Origin: Cloeon dipterum
Lineage: Eukaryota > Arthropoda > Insecta > Ephemeroptera > Baetidae
Assembly (NCBI RefSeq): GCF_949628265.1
Contig: NC_088788.1
Coordinates: 26,088,335-26,152,334, forward strand
Reading direction: 5' to 3'
DNA length: 64,000 nucleotides
The position numbers and the translations under genes are program-made. Shown here piece after piece: positions 13,101 through 28,100 of this stretch. The notes under the pieces were generated by a model that worked only from the letters and a program-made list of their open reading frames with translations, had not been told where the DNA came from and ran no database searches. Position 1 is the stretch's first letter; each line of letters starts with the position of its first letter.

Positions 13101-16100
13101 GAGTACGATAGTTAAGTTTTATAAATGAAACAGAAACCTTATTAAAAAATTATCGCAGCATGTTTGCAATTGTAAATTAAATGCTACAGACAATAGATCA
13201 AATGTTTCCCCCAGATTTTTGCACCATTTTTACTAATTGGGAAATTCACATCTAACAGATTAAAGTGTCTTAACGTTTGAATGTAATTAAAAGGTGAGGT
13301 ATAATTCAGCAGACAAGTGTGTTAATATAAACCATATTAACTAACTTGAACGAATATAACATCAAAACATAAAAGAGACAGTTCAGAACCAAATATGACT
13401 CTCGGTATTGGGAGAATTTAGACTCACTTTCCCCAGCAATCTGTCAATCAAATTTGTGTTCCGTTTTGGGGAAAAGGGTAGGTATAGCCTCAACGCACAA
13501 AAAAGCTCCGTCCTTTAAAAAATCAGTAAAATCAACAGAGCGGAATGTGTGACAATGGAGCGAAAATACACCCGCGGCGCGATGAATATTTGATGCAGAC
13601 GCTGAGTGGAAAAAGGAAAGCGAGGCGGGTGCGTTGCCCGCCGGGGGCGTCGTTGTCGGCGACGAGGTGCACGCAACGCATTCAGCAGCGGCGGCGGCGG
13701 CGGCGACCTTTCGGCACGTCAGGCACGCAGCGCCTGGCCGCATGCAACGCGCGAGAAATGGGAAAAATGGTGCGATACACGTCACTCTCGAAAATCACCT
13801 GCGAGCGAGCAGAAATCAAGGGAAGGGGGACCTGCGGCGCTGCTGGGGCCTTCCGTCGGCTTTGCTTGTTGTGTCGTCGGACCATATTTTCGTTATCAGC
13901 CAACTAGCTCTCGCTGGCTGTTGACAGTTGTGCTGCTGACTGACGGTCGGATCGGTGCAGTTTTGTGTGCGGCATCGCTGCGGTAAATGACGAGTGGTGT
14001 AGGTGGCAAGGACGCATCCTCACTCTGGAACTGTGTTTTCGAAAGGACGATGTGGGTGCCCAATATCCTTCTGGGACGCAAGAAACGCGTCTACCAGGTC
14101 AACCCGGGACAGGCCTTCGTCAGGGTATGTGTAGTCCTTTTGTTTATTTTGTCCCTCTTTTAGTTGGTGCGACGCAAATATATGTGTTTTGTTTTTTTTA
14201 AATTGAAATTCAGATTTTGTTTCTTTAAATTTGAAATAATTTAGTATTCAGGAAGGGTTATTTCTTAAGTATTTAAAGAACAGTGCAGTTAACGTGAAAG
14301 TAAGTGGTGTCCTAGTTATGAAATTTGTAGATAGAACGTTCAGGTTATATTTTTAATATTTTTTTAATTAAAGCCAATTTTTCAATGATTTCGTTGCCAA
14401 ATAGGACATTTTGCTCATTGCAAATATTTAATTTTGCAGCACCAAACTAAAAATAATTTATGTCTGTGACTTATTTTAGTGAGCGTAAAGAAAATTGCAG
14501 CGCTTCTTTCGTTTTCTGATTTGTTCCTTTTCAACTATCAAAACCTCACACATATTGACAATTATTGACTATTTTAGTCACCTGCAAATTTATCCCTGCT
14601 AATAGGATAAGAATTCTTTAAATGAAACCAAGAAATCACTGTCTTCGTTTATTTTTCTTTATTCATATTAAACTCCAATTTCAAGTCTAGAAATCTCTTA
14701 AGGGAAAATAAATTTATAGCCAACTTATATATTACCCTTCATCGTAAAAAATAAATCATTGCAGATTTGCGATCAAATTCCGAACTATCTATCCTAACTA
14801 AGCCTCGAAAAAATAACAAGGTGTCTGCATTTTCATATTATTCATCAAATCGGGTTTCCACTTTTTACTCAATTCCAAAATGAATTTTATTTGTGAGTAA
14901 AAAATACTACTGCTGAGCTCGAGAGACTTGAAATTTGCGAGAAAAAATATATCCCCAGGTGCAGCAATAAAAGTCACACGCGAGCCGACCGCGCGCACTG
15001 TAATGTGTGTGGGTTTCGATAGATTTGTGTGTCACGTGTTGTATAAAAATACGCCGCGCAGCAATAATTGAAGTCGCGAACGGGAGGCCGTAAAATGTTG
15101 CACAATCGTAATTTGCACAGGGCAATAAATGGTTGGTTAATGCACAAAAGAGGCGCGTCGGGCAAAAAGGTCGCAAACACGCATACACACGCGCGCGCCG
15201 ACTTCACGCTCTACTGACCTTTCCCCTGGCCAGTTCGGCAAAGCTTTCCACTCCAGGGAGCACTTTCGCTTTGCCCTTGCATTCGACGCGCAAAATTATA
15301 GGCGAAAATAAATTTGATGACGTCCACGAGCGATTACTTCAATCGGAATCGCGTAAAAAATATGCCTTGCTTATATTATTTATAGATTATTAAGCTTAAG
15401 GAACCTCAAATAGAGCAGGGAAAAATTTTAAATGAATGAATTTTTTATTAAACGCATATATGCGTGCGACACTAATCCTATACAATCAATTCTTTTAAGT
15501 CTTTGCTGCTGTGGAAAATTTTTAAATATACTTTCTTTTTAATAAAACTCGAGCCAACCTCTAAAATATTTTTATGTGAACCCCCTTTTTAATTTAAAAT
15601 TGTAAATATGAAAAATCATGTGGGTTGAATTTAATTATTAAATTTATTCTACTATGGCTACTCCCATAGGTTAACAACAAGAAATGGAAGGCTAAAAAGT
15701 TGAAAATTGTAAAAAGAAAGATAGTATTACACGCTCTTCTACTATTCTATTGGGAATTTTCAAAAGGTTAATGGCTAAAAAAACAAATTTTCATAATTAT
15801 GATTTTATTTAAGTCAAATAACATTATTAACATTCAATATAGTTTTGAAAACTATTACAAAATTACATTGCAAGTAAAAAATATACATAATAGTAACATA
15901 GTGATCAAAATAAATAATGCATTAATGTACAAATATCACAAAATATGGGATATTGGTCACCGTTGAACGAGTCCGCAATAAGATAAAAACTTACAAGCGC
16001 AACAAATTTGCCAAAATTTTATATTCAAAAATTTCCTCAAAATAAAAAAAAAACAGCAATATGACCGGGAGGAGGCCACGCCGGAAACGTTTAGAATACA

Positions 16101-19100
16101 ATAGTTTGAAAAACCGAATTACTATGTTTTGATCGAAATTTCACAGTTCGTTTGCGAAAAGCATTAAAATGAACTTGTATAGTGCTGGTTTTAATTACTC
16201 TTTTTGGGCTGGACCGGTTGTTCTGATATTTCCCGCAGGTACCACCTCTGTGTGATCCTTGGAGTAGGACTTGAACTTACCCGCGCTGCTAATCCGTTCC
16301 AAGTGCGCGATTTCTAGGTGGCCACTCTTCCTAACTTGGAAGCTGAAGAAGTCAGCAGCGTCGTCGTCATTGTCGTTTGTCCAGCACGAAATAGACACGC
16401 GCACGTCTCCGTCATTTGAGGAACCGTAGATTTTCTGGATGAATTTGACTATGTCTCCCTCGAGATCCGTGTCGATTGATGAGCATTCGATGGTAGTGTA
16501 GCCCTTCAGAAGGTCGAAGGGTCCTTTCTTTAGATCGCTCATAGCCAGCAGGGCCAAAAGGCCGAATAGGATAAAGACTTGGGACGCCTGCATGCTGCTT
16601 CCTTTGACTCAGGGTTTGCTCAGAGTTGCAAGAAAGTGAATCTTTTTGAGTGAGGATCAAGACTTTAGTTCTCCTTAATATAAAGTTGAAAAAACTTTAG
16701 ACATTTTCCTTTGTCTTAGGTTTATATCCATAGTATAAAGCGTAGCCTATACCTGGTTTTAATAGTACCCTAATAAAAAGTCCATTTTCACCAATCTAGT
16801 CTAGACCAATACTTAAATTTGTCGTCATTGAGTATTAGTCTTTTTGGCTTAACGTTATCTGATTTAAAATGATAATCTTCAGTTTGATAAAACGTTAAGC
16901 TATTTTTCATGCGCTTACCTTCTTTCAACTTCTAATTGTAAGACTTACTGCAAAGTCAAGGACTTTAAGTGCTTCCTGTATCTGGGAAATTCCCCAATGA
17001 TTCCCATAAGATAGCTTGAATACGTAAAATAAAAAAGTGTACGATTCAGGTTAATAGAGAGAAATTAGGGAAATTACTTAAAAAGATAAACGAATAGCCA
17101 CAAACTAGTATATAGCCTTATTTTCATTCGCAAAACAGTTCACTTTTGTTCCAATGAAAAAATAAACTAAGTGAAAAATCGATCCATTTGATTTTGCACC
17201 CAAATTAAATCTTGCAATTAGCGTGGTAATGTTTCTAAATTTGAGATTTTCGCCAGCTCTATCTCAAATCAACAAAAAATTAAGGCAAAAATTTATAAGG
17301 GAGTGCTTGTGTGATTTTTAAATTCAGGAACATTAAAATGTGAAACACGTTTAGTGTTATTTAGCTCATTTTTTAACGTGAACAGAATGCGTTTTGTTAT
17401 CTTTAAAAAATTACTCAATCAAATGATTAGGTTTCCTGTCGTCCAGAAAAATTCCAAATAATTTCCTTAATTTTTTTACTTTGTAAACCACACCATTTGC
17501 TGTAAGGTAATTTTGCCGATTCGGACACTTGTCCGTGACTTCAGTCAAAACAGTTAAACATGGAAGTAAAATGTGAGTAAAATAACTCTTTGCATCGTTT
17601 ATCAAAATAAATCTTTTTATTTCTATAAAATTTAAATTTAACTAAAATCCTCTAATAATTTAGGGCATAAGTTTAAAATTTGAAGTTTATTTCAAACCAG
17701 TAAGGGTTTTACTCACTGCATGAGTCAACTTTTTGAGAAAATTGAAAATTTGCAGGTGTTGCCAAAGTAAAAAATCTTTTTATTACAATGCAGAAGCAAA
17801 TATTTATTTATTCATTTGAAAATGAAACACAATATATGCACATAAATATCAGTTTTTACTATCAGGAATGCTTAAATTTTTTAAAATGGCCAAAGATTAT
17901 GCAAGTTGAGCTAGCAGCAAACAGGTTTTGAATGTCATACACACTATCTAACTAAAATGTTCACTTATTTGTATGTTTTTATTCTTTGTTTAATTGCGCG
18001 ACAAAATAGAGGAAAATTTGAACATTTTCTAAGTAGATCCGAGGCAAAATTAAATTAATTAAACAAACAGTAAAAGCTGAAATTAAAAATCAAGATCGAG
18101 GCGTTGATATGCGACTTTTCGAATAAAATAGCAGTGAATAAATTATGTAAAAGATCAGGATGAAGAGCAATGGCAACAGTTAATAAATAAATACGTTACA
18201 ATAAACCTCATCGCGAAACTCGAGGTGCTCCTCGTGGTTTCAAATTGGTCGCAGCTGCGGTAGTTGGCAATGACAATGATGCCAACGATTTTGCCTCAAA
18301 GTTTACCATCCCCAATGAGTTTAGCCTTTCGATGTGCAGGGCGTCCACTGTTTCTGGGTTGTGAACCTCGATGCTGAAGAACTCAATCTTGAATTCGCTG
18401 TTCATCCAGCACGTGATATCCGTAACGGATTCTCTCGATGGCTCGGTGTAGCGCTGCACACTGTACTTTCTGATGTTTTCTTCAAGATCAGGGTAGCCCC
18501 TCTTGTTATTGCACCTGATGGGATCATAGTCATGGAACAAAGTTTCCAGGCTCAGCTCTGCCGTGGAGACAATCGAGTGGGTCGGCGCACTAGGCGCACT
18601 CGTTGCCAGGCTGAGGAGGCTGAAGAACAAGACTGCGGACATCTGCATGGTGACTGAAGTGTATGGCCAAGTCTTACTTGGTCAATGCAATGAAGAGAAT
18701 TAATTTCATCGGTTGATAGAACCTTTTATACTTTATTCTCGGTCGCCCCTCTTTTACCGCAAGTGCGCTGATAACTAAGAAAATGGCTACTTCAATGTTA
18801 ACTTTTACGGATGTGTATAAGTGTGTGTTTTGCTTTTGAATGTGAAAAACTACGCATAGTGGTAACATCCGTGTATAATTCAGGATTTTGATGTTTTGAG
18901 TTGAATGCACATCCTTTTTTACACTTACGCGGGTGGTTTTACCAATTTGTTGCCGGGGGCTCGTCGAAATGCGCCGAGGATTTTGCGTGCATTTTAGGAA
19001 ATTCGGCTACTATTTTTTCATTAGGTTTGATTTTACGGTTAATGTCTCCCTACTTAAATTTAGAAAGTTTTTAATCCATTTGACCCCCAGGGTGGCTACA

Positions 19101-22100
19101 ATTTGAACCCAGCACAATGGAGGATTTTTTTGCTTTGCAGGTTCTGTGGATAAGTTCCGACAGGCCAAACAAGCTCTTGTCCAGTAAGAGAACATGCGAG
19201 AGGATTTTTCTCTTCGATTACTATCAATTTTTTTACTACCCATGTTCTGAGTCGTAACCTTTTGTCAAATTTCCTCCTATTTTTAAAGAAATTTAACAGC
19301 AGTGATTTTCAAGTGGTCAAACGTTGAAAACAATTCTTTTTGATAATTTGAAACCAGAGTATATAATTAAATTTTAACTGTGGTTAAAAAGAAAATTTCG
19401 GTATAAAATATTCATTTTAAATATATTTTTAATCAGCAAAAATGACGTATATTTTTACCGAATTAATCAGTGGGAACAAATTGATTTCTTCTCGCTCGTG
19501 CATAGGCTGCGATATTAACTTGTGGAAACCCGTATACACACTTTTAGTATATCCGATTAACCGTTCCTAAATCTTGCAAAATGTGCGTGATTATATTAAA
19601 TGTTTTGTCAGTGTCATAGATGCTTTTAGGTGGCAAAGGATTTGAGAAGTTTCGTATTTAAAAAGGGTACATATTTTTAATTTGACCCTTATAAATTGAT
19701 AATAAATTTGTTTACTTGCACGAATGATTGCTCTAGTCGGGATAGTTAAAAACATTATGTTATGCACACATTTCTTTTGTGATTCGTTCTTATTAGCTGG
19801 CTTGAAAGAGCGTGGATGACAACTTCAAAATAAGTTCACCCGATTAACTGCAGCAAAAATGTCGACTTCCTTCAGGCAAACATATAGGCCACGACTTAAA
19901 TTTGTCATTTTTTAGATTTGGTTTTTTGGCTTAATGTAATCCCATTAGAAAATTTAATCTGATAATATATTCTCCATTGAGATACTTTCCATGCGAATTC
20001 TTTTTTTTTTCTTGAACCTCTACTCAGCATTTACCGTGGGCTATGAGCTCCCTAGGTCCCAATAACACCGCCGAGCGGATAACATGGAACATGGGGCCCG
20101 AGTGGCCGTAGAGGAGCTTGGGCCCAATGTGGCTATCTTTCGCCTCCCTTCACTGTGGGATTTTATTGAATCGCCAAAAATTTGTCCCTAAAGCCGTTGG
20201 AAAGGTGCGAAAACCATCAAGTGGCAAGTCGGCGCCTGGGCGCTTCCCAGCCCGTTGAGCTATTTTAGCATTTTGAGTCACTTATAACTAACCACATTTT
20301 GCCATCTCTAACATTGGGCAGCCAGTATTAGATCCCCGAACTGCTCAAATATCTCCCACTACTTTGACACTCCTGAGAATGCCTTAACAATGCGAACCAA
20401 CGGGCTGGTTCATTTATAAAATTTCAAATTTTAAAGGCCAAAATCAATTTGTTTGAGGCCCCATGGTCCTTGCCCATTGTGTGTATGGCTATTTTATATT
20501 TTACAGAGGTTTTATTCACTCAAATGAAATGTAATAATATTTAGTATTATCCTTAATAAATATTTATTGTAATCGAAAATGGTACATACATGTGGGCATA
20601 TCATTTTCCAAAAGGCGTGACTATATAATTTAATTTGGCTAGAAAGCACACAGTTGAGTAAGCAGCCACCAGACTTAGAACGTATTTCAACTAAAACGCT
20701 GAAATAATTGTTTATAATGATTTCTTGCGCAGCAAGCGAGGGAACAATTCCACAATTTCCAAACCACAAAAGGAGCGCAGTGTGCGCACTTCGATTACCT
20801 TACAAGCATGGTTAATTTCCGACTTAAAACAGTCTTAACTATGAGTCGATTCACAACTTTTTAAATACAATAATAACATTGAATAAATTACGAGACCAGA
20901 ATGGAACACAATTGGCAAAAATTTTTCGGACATTCTATTTTTACGAAACTTGAGGTGGTGCTCCTGTTTGCAAAGTAGCCGCGGGTGCAGCATTCGGCGG
21001 TAAATTCGACGATTTTGCGGTCCTCTTTGCTTTGCTCATCCCCGACGAGTTCAACCTTTCGATGTGCACGACCTCTACTTCATCTGAATTATTGCGAATC
21101 TCGAAACTGAAGAACTCAATCTTAAATTCGCGGTTCATCCAACACGTGATATCCGTTATGGACTCTCTCAATGGCGTGGTGTAGCGCTCCTCACTGTATT
21201 TTCTGATGTCTTTTTCAAGGTTGTCAGGGTAGCCCTTCTTGTTGTTACATCTGACGGCATCGAAGTCTCTGAACAAACCGGTCAGGCTCAGCTTTGTCGT
21301 GGAGACAACCGGGTTGGTTGGCGCGCTCGTTGCCAGGCTAAGGAGGCTGAAGAACAAAACTGCGGACATCTTCATGGTGATTGAAGAGTAAGGCCAAAAG
21401 GCTTACTTCGAGGACGCAGAGGAAAGAATGAAATAAATCGTGTAGAAAAACTGCTTTTATACTTTATTCTGTCGCCCCTCTACTACACCGCAAGTGCGTT
21501 TGATAACGAACAAAGTCTTTTCTCAATGGGAACTTGCGCGGATGTGTAGCGAATGTTGTTTTTGAATTACTACGCACAGTGGTCGCATCCGTGTTTCGTT
21601 CAGGATTTTGATGTTTTGAATTAAAAACAGATAACTGGCATACATCCTTCTTAAGCACTGTAGCGGGTGATTTTACCAATTTGTCGGGATAAGCTTCATG
21701 ATTCTCCGTTGAACTGGAGCCTGGAAATTTTGGAAGCATTTGGTCCGTAAGTTGAGGTTATATTGGCCTTTTTCCTTTGCGTTGAAGGCGTAATAGAAAA
21801 CGGGGTTTGGTAGGAATCTTGAAGGACCCAGCAAAGTGGAGAAACATTACTTTTATAAATGTTGATACTCACTTTTTTAAAATCGCATGATACCTAAAAA
21901 TAAATGAAAAGGTGGATAAAACAGTGAGAAAGGACACAATATCTGCCAAAAAGCGTGATAAAAAAAATCCTCGCCGTGGAGAGCAAAGTCGAAATGGCAC
22001 ACCTTTCAAAGGGAAGGAAACTGTGACGCGTGCTTGCGGAAATCCAACATATTTAGGCCGAGATCAGTACAATGGGTCGTCGCCGCGGTTTACACGTCCC

Positions 22101-25100
22101 AGGGCGAGCACACCATCGCGCCGAGATCCGTCACTCCTGCTGCGAAGAATAGCTAGAACCTGTGGTTTGCGCCGGCATAGACAGCCCAATTTTTTTAGTT
22201 TTTCTAATACTGTGCAAATTCTAGTATGTAAATTCTATTTATTTAAACAAATGATATGTATAGATAACGTTAGTTGTATACGATTTGTGTTTAATAAACT
22301 ATTGATTGATTATTTAGTTTTTCTGAAGGCAACATGACTCGTTCGTGCCGCGGAAAAAGTCCAATCTATACTCTGTCACATTGTAAAGAAATTCAGCGTG
22401 ACTTTTTCACCGACGGTAAAATTGTTCGAATTCATTATTGTGGCAAAACTATATTCTGACCGCAGTCACGTTTTCAGGGTGACGTCAACTTCAATTTGAG
22501 CCCCATGATGTAAAAAAGTGAATTCGAACAGTATTACCACTGGATATTTTAAAATCTCCACAAGGAAGTTTTGGAAGGTGCGAAAACGGTTGAAGGCATG
22601 AGGTGATCTCGCACCACACTGAGTTGCGGCAGTTAGTGTGCAAACGCAAACCTCAGGTAAATTCCAATCCTAGAAGAATTTTTTGTTAGAGGCCTCAGCT
22701 AGCCTGTCAAAATGTTGAAAAAATTGAAAAGTGCGGCGTAATATTACTATGTGATGGATTGTTTTAGCATTTTGTTCTTGTACTGTTCGTCATTACTTGC
22801 TTTCAAATTTTCTTTTATATATATTTTACTGTATTTGAACCGATCAAGAATAAAGTAAAATATAAGTGCTGGAGAAAATGACCATTTGCTAGTCACGACA
22901 ACCGTCAGACGCCACTGCCAGCCCGAAATTCAGCTATTGAATTAACACGTTAAAATTAAATATAACTTGAGGTTATAGTTCGTTTGGAAAATATTTATTT
23001 ATAATTTAGGGAGCAAGGACGTCCGTTTTCTAAACCAAAATCGCATATCCTTGTTTAGCGGTTTTCGCACGTAAAGCTATTTAAAAAACTGCTTGTTGTT
23101 CTGAGTTTTTTTTCTGATCGTGCATATCCTTTTGTCAAATCTGAATTTGAAGAGAAGCAGCAACAAAATTTGAATTAATCAGACTCCAGACTCAGGTTGA
23201 TGAAATTAAAGGTTATTTTAACCTAATTTAAACAATTCCCGAAACAGTGGTATTGAATGATTTTGGAAGAGTCCCAGCACACTGTTTTGAGTCAACATCA
23301 ATAGTTGAATGTTATTTCAATCGTGCCAGATAATAATAGAATCATAATCCAGCAAGATTCGCAATTTTAGTTAAAGTTTATTGTATAGATATAAACGTTT
23401 TTTCAGTCATGTTCCCCGTTTGGCTATACAGCAAAATCACATATATTTATACTAGAAAATACAAATGCGAGAGCACAGCGGGCAATAACATGCAAATCTG
23501 AGCAAAATCTATTCCGACCGGCGACGAAAACCGCAGAACCATCCGCAAGAGAGAAAAATGGTTTTTCTTTTGCAGGGCGTGCTAGTAAATCCCCTGGATT
23601 AGCTTCGCATAAACGTGAGGGATCAACGTTAATGCGGTGATACGCTTGCGAGCTCGCAGAAGGAAATCCACTAAGCAGGAATGTTAAAAAGTACGTCATA
23701 AATTATCAAGATAAAATACATTTAAAGCCGAATTTGCACGTGAATGCGTCAATGGCTGCCGAGGAAAATCCTGTTTGGTTTTCGAGTGCTGTCTGGGTAT
23801 ACATAATATATATGTATATTATAAGCGGTCAAGACCTGCAGCAGCTGCTGGCCGCACGCGACAGGAAACAAAGCCGTTCAAACTCCCAAAGCTGGAGAAC
23901 ACTGCGAGCCACTACCGCGAATACCACAAACAACTATGTCACTTGAAGACTATTTTTTGGCCTAGGGATTTACTTCCGTGACCCAAGATTTCGCTTCCGA
24001 CAACCGACAGACAAATTCAATTAAAGGGCGGGGAGAACTTTTCTCGGCGCATGCGAAAAATCCTAGTAATAAATTTCTGACTTGTGAAGCACAAGGGAGA
24101 AAAAACAAAAATTTCTCACCCGATCGGGTTTTATTTAATACAGATTAAAAGCTTTTCACTTCTTTTGCCGATTTATGCTATGATTTTAAGATTAATGATT
24201 TCGCAGGAAAATAAACAACCAAGATCAATAATAGCATTAAATTTTAAGATTTTTAATGGATTCGCTTTGAGCTTTCCAAATTAAAAGCTTTAGGTAGCAC
24301 ACCATAAAATTAAATTTTATCACTGTTCTCTCAGCACTTTTTCCTTCGTTCTTGTTTCTGTATAGTGTGATACAATTAATTTAAATAAATTATAAAATAA
24401 ACCACTCGACCAAGTAGCACCATAAAAGTCTAGGTACTCCATATATGGCTATAGTCCAAGTTTTTGTTTGGTAACTCTCCCTACCTATGCTTCGTGGTTG
24501 AAAAATGCGTCGTTACATTCGTTAACGTAACAGCTGTATTTGAATGAATGTGCGGTCTTCATGAATGGTTTACTCTCCGGAACTTGCTTGTGGGCTCCCG
24601 CGTTATATCTGACGCTTCTGAAACTTCCTAGAGCTGTTATTTACGTTTTTTAAGTATTACCACTTGCTATTTTTAGAATAATAGCAATATGAACTCATTG
24701 AATGAAGAATAAGGTCAATTCCGCTCCCATTCTTTACCACATTAAGCCTTATTAAAAACTTGTTCAGTTTCAACGCGGCACCCGATTATTTGGTTTTTTC
24801 AGTGAACGGCCTGTTTAGTTTTGATTAGATTTCATTAACTAAATTATTTTTTGAAAAGTGATTTTTATTGCTTTTTGTTACGCATAAAAGCCACCACTTA
24901 CAGAATTCTCTGCTATCTTCTAAATCATGCTTCATACTATTTGAATCTCATATGAAGGAATTAGGGTTGGGAAAATTTGCCGTTTCAATATTTCAAAAAT
25001 GTACTCGCACCAACACTCATATCATTCATTAATTTCTAACTCACGCGATTGCTATTTTCCAGAATAATAAATACGTAGTCACTCTATTATAAAAATATTT

Positions 25101-28100
25101 CATCTCACGTAAAAGTTATTATATATTTCTGGATCATTTTTCTCTTGGGGAAAAGCTTCATTCAAGGTTGGTTATATTCTTGAGAGGAAAATGAAAAACT
25201 TCATCTTTTTTGAACTTTTAAACTTTAAAAAGGAGCTAACAAGTTTATTCAGTACGCTGTCGTCCTGTCAAATAGATTAACATCATGCATCTCATCTTAC
25301 ACTGTTTTCGCCAAATTTTTCTTAAAAGTTGATGGAATTAATGCAATTTCTATTACATCCAGTGGTTGGTGTTTGACATTTTTTTTTTGTCAATGTGAAT
25401 GCAGTGAAGTTGTACTTATACAGCGGTATTTTGCTAGCTCTATGCCTTGCATTTGCATACAATAATAAACGCAAGAATAATAATTAATAGCAGCTTGATG
25501 GCTACTATCCCGCTGCACCTAGAACTCAACGGTTAACAATGATGCAACTAGCACACGCGATGTAGGCCACCCATCTGATTGTCAGTGTGTTAATCACACA
25601 CCGCGCGCCGTGTTCATTCGCGGGGCGCAAAGGCCAAAAGGCGGCGGCGGCGTCGGTCGGACTGAATTGCAACGTTCGCAGCCCCCAGTGCGAGAACTGA
25701 TCGGTCAGAGAGGCCAATAAAACGCAGATTTGCGGCGGCTGTCTGTGTGTATGTGTGCATCCCGCTTTGTCCAGGCCAAGACAGGCGATCGATTTCGCCG
25801 AGCAGGGGTTAACCGTCGCGGCGCCGCTTCTCATTACCATTGTTGTTCCCTCGGCCGACGCCGTTGGGGTTGGGGGTGGTGCGTAACGTGCCCAACGCGT
25901 CTCGCCTGAGTGTATGTATACATTCACCGGCGGTGGTGACATTCGATCTGATCGGTAATGGAGGCCAATGTTTGCCAAACGTCAATCCGCCGCCGTTATG
26001 TTTGTCGCCGGCAAACTTTGTCTTTATTGCACCCCTTTTTCGGCCCTAAAAGCTCAACGTTAAATACGTCGAGGCTTGTTAAACACGTCAAATTGGCAAG
26101 CAGAGCGGGTACGCTTCTTTAATGATGATGCTGTGTGCGGAGCTGCGGCCTCGAGGCTTACTCGCAAGCTTAGAGCAAAAGCAGTCGCTTCCAACGACTA
26201 ATCAAAGTTAAGGCTTTGACGAGGGACCATCCTTGATAAACTTATTTCCAAAAGTTCTTTACTCAGCTCTTTCTTCAGCGTCACGTAATTTAGATTTTGT
26301 GGGAGTCACGATTTTTGTTTAGTGGTGCATGTTAGCCGTGCTTGTTATGAAGTAAATACAATATAAATCAAAATATATATATGATTGTTATTACACAGGT
26401 CAGCAAATCAACTTTGTCCTGTCAACTCTCAAAAACAATATATAAAAAAGCTTGATAGGGAGGTTAGAATACAGTTCTGCAGTTCTTTTTTTGGTTTTAA
26501 TGAAAATTAATCATGCTTATAAACCATTCACCTTATAATTCCGGAATAGTTCGTAGTCAGGTAGAAATTTTGGAATGCAAAATTCATTCTCTGTGCTTGT
26601 AACAGCTATTTCAACCCTTTGGGTCTCATAAGCAGATTCAGCTTTGGGTACCGGCAAACCATAATTTCCACCACAGGAAATTGAGAGGATATGTTGGTCT
26701 GCTGGCCGATTATGATGGGCCAAAAATCTTATTACCCTCCATTAGAATTACAATATGGGTAGCAGGATTGTCGGATTCTAATATCCCTAGATACAGAAAG
26801 CTTTTGACTGCACCCTGTTAAATAACGCAAAAATAATTTTTCAAGCGCAACGCTCACTCTCACGGTAAAAATTCCTTTATTTCTAAAATTATATTTTTTC
26901 AAGAGATATGAGAAAGAAATTCGTTTTTCTATATCAGAACGAAGTAAAGCAGGAATAATATTTACAAATTCACATCTGCGATCAAATAAAAGAGTTTTTC
27001 TGTGGCAAATCTTTGTTTTTGTCTTATACATATTTGTAATAGAAGACAGTTTACAAAAGCTTTCGGTTACACGCAATAATAAATATTTATATACACTTGC
27101 CTTGAATTTCACCTCAGTCACTTCAATTCTTGGGCTGACTGTCAGAACAACATTCGACATTATTTTAAATTCTATATGTTCGTTATAAATACGCTTTCAC
27201 TATTCTTGCAATGGTAAAAAACATTTCTGCTTTTGGAGTAAACGCGGTCCTTGAAGAATGTATGTACTTGGAAAATACATTCGGCAGTTCTCATAGAGGA
27301 TGATTTCTTAATTTGCAGGGAGTCCAACAGGTGTCCATCAGGCGGCTGTCGACGGGATCGGTTTTCGGCGGCGACAGCATCGTGCTCGGCGTGGTCCGCG
27401 ACTCGACCGTGGTGACACAAGAGTCATGCGAGCTCTTACGCGTTGAGAGTCACGACTTCACTTCCGTCTGGCAGGTAAGACCAATAAGTACTGCGTTTTA
27501 TCTTATATTCTTAAACTCGAGTGGCTGAAACATACGAGGCACTTTTGGACTTTATTAGTTTTGTTGCGCACTGATGTCGAAACACCAACGATAAAAATAT
27601 AGGAAAGGAAATTATAACTCGATTAATTATTTAATTAATTTCGTTCACAAGTTCCGTGATATTATGCGTGAAAATATTTAGATCTAGTTAGGAAGTTTAT
27701 GCAACATATTCATGTGAAAAATTGCTTTACAAGGCATATTTCCTATTGTGCAAGGTGTATTATGCAGTATATTTAATTTATTAATATATAAATAAATCGT
27801 TCATTTTTACTCCTGCCTCGTCAGATTTTAAAAGTTTCAATTTTACTTCCAAGCCATCAGTTACAAAAAATATCGGAAATGTACAATCGTATAGCGTAAT
27901 ATGTGATGAATATCCTTATTTTGGGCGATTCTATTTGAAAATATTTCATTAAAATAGGTATTTAAATTTAGTGTTTTTCCATCCATGGCAGTTTCCTTTG
28001 GTCAAATTTCGACCGCAAATTGGTTGCTGAATTTTTTTACGCTGAAAATTGATTTCTTCTATTAATTTGCCCACAAACTGTGGTGGAAAGCGGCTTCCGA

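Noticed and set aside
13444..13986. Six overlapping 70-126-codon frames in both strands
   Set aside because: All arise from the GC-rich triplet-containing promoter tract and give Arg/Ala/Gly low-complexity peptides.
21912..22337. Basic 141-codon plus-strand frame followed by an AATAAA
   Set aside because: Very Arg/Lys-rich start, then AT-rich translation; no domain. It could be a degraded element end, but not enough to call.
25526..25978. 150-codon minus-strand frame in a CpG-rich tract
   Set aside because: No signal peptide, domain or splice site; codon content follows the local GC. Kept only as a possible promoter tract.
26732..27160. 142-codon minus-strand frame
   Set aside because: No recognisable motif, hydrophobic pattern or promoter; plausible by chance in an open AT-rich intron.
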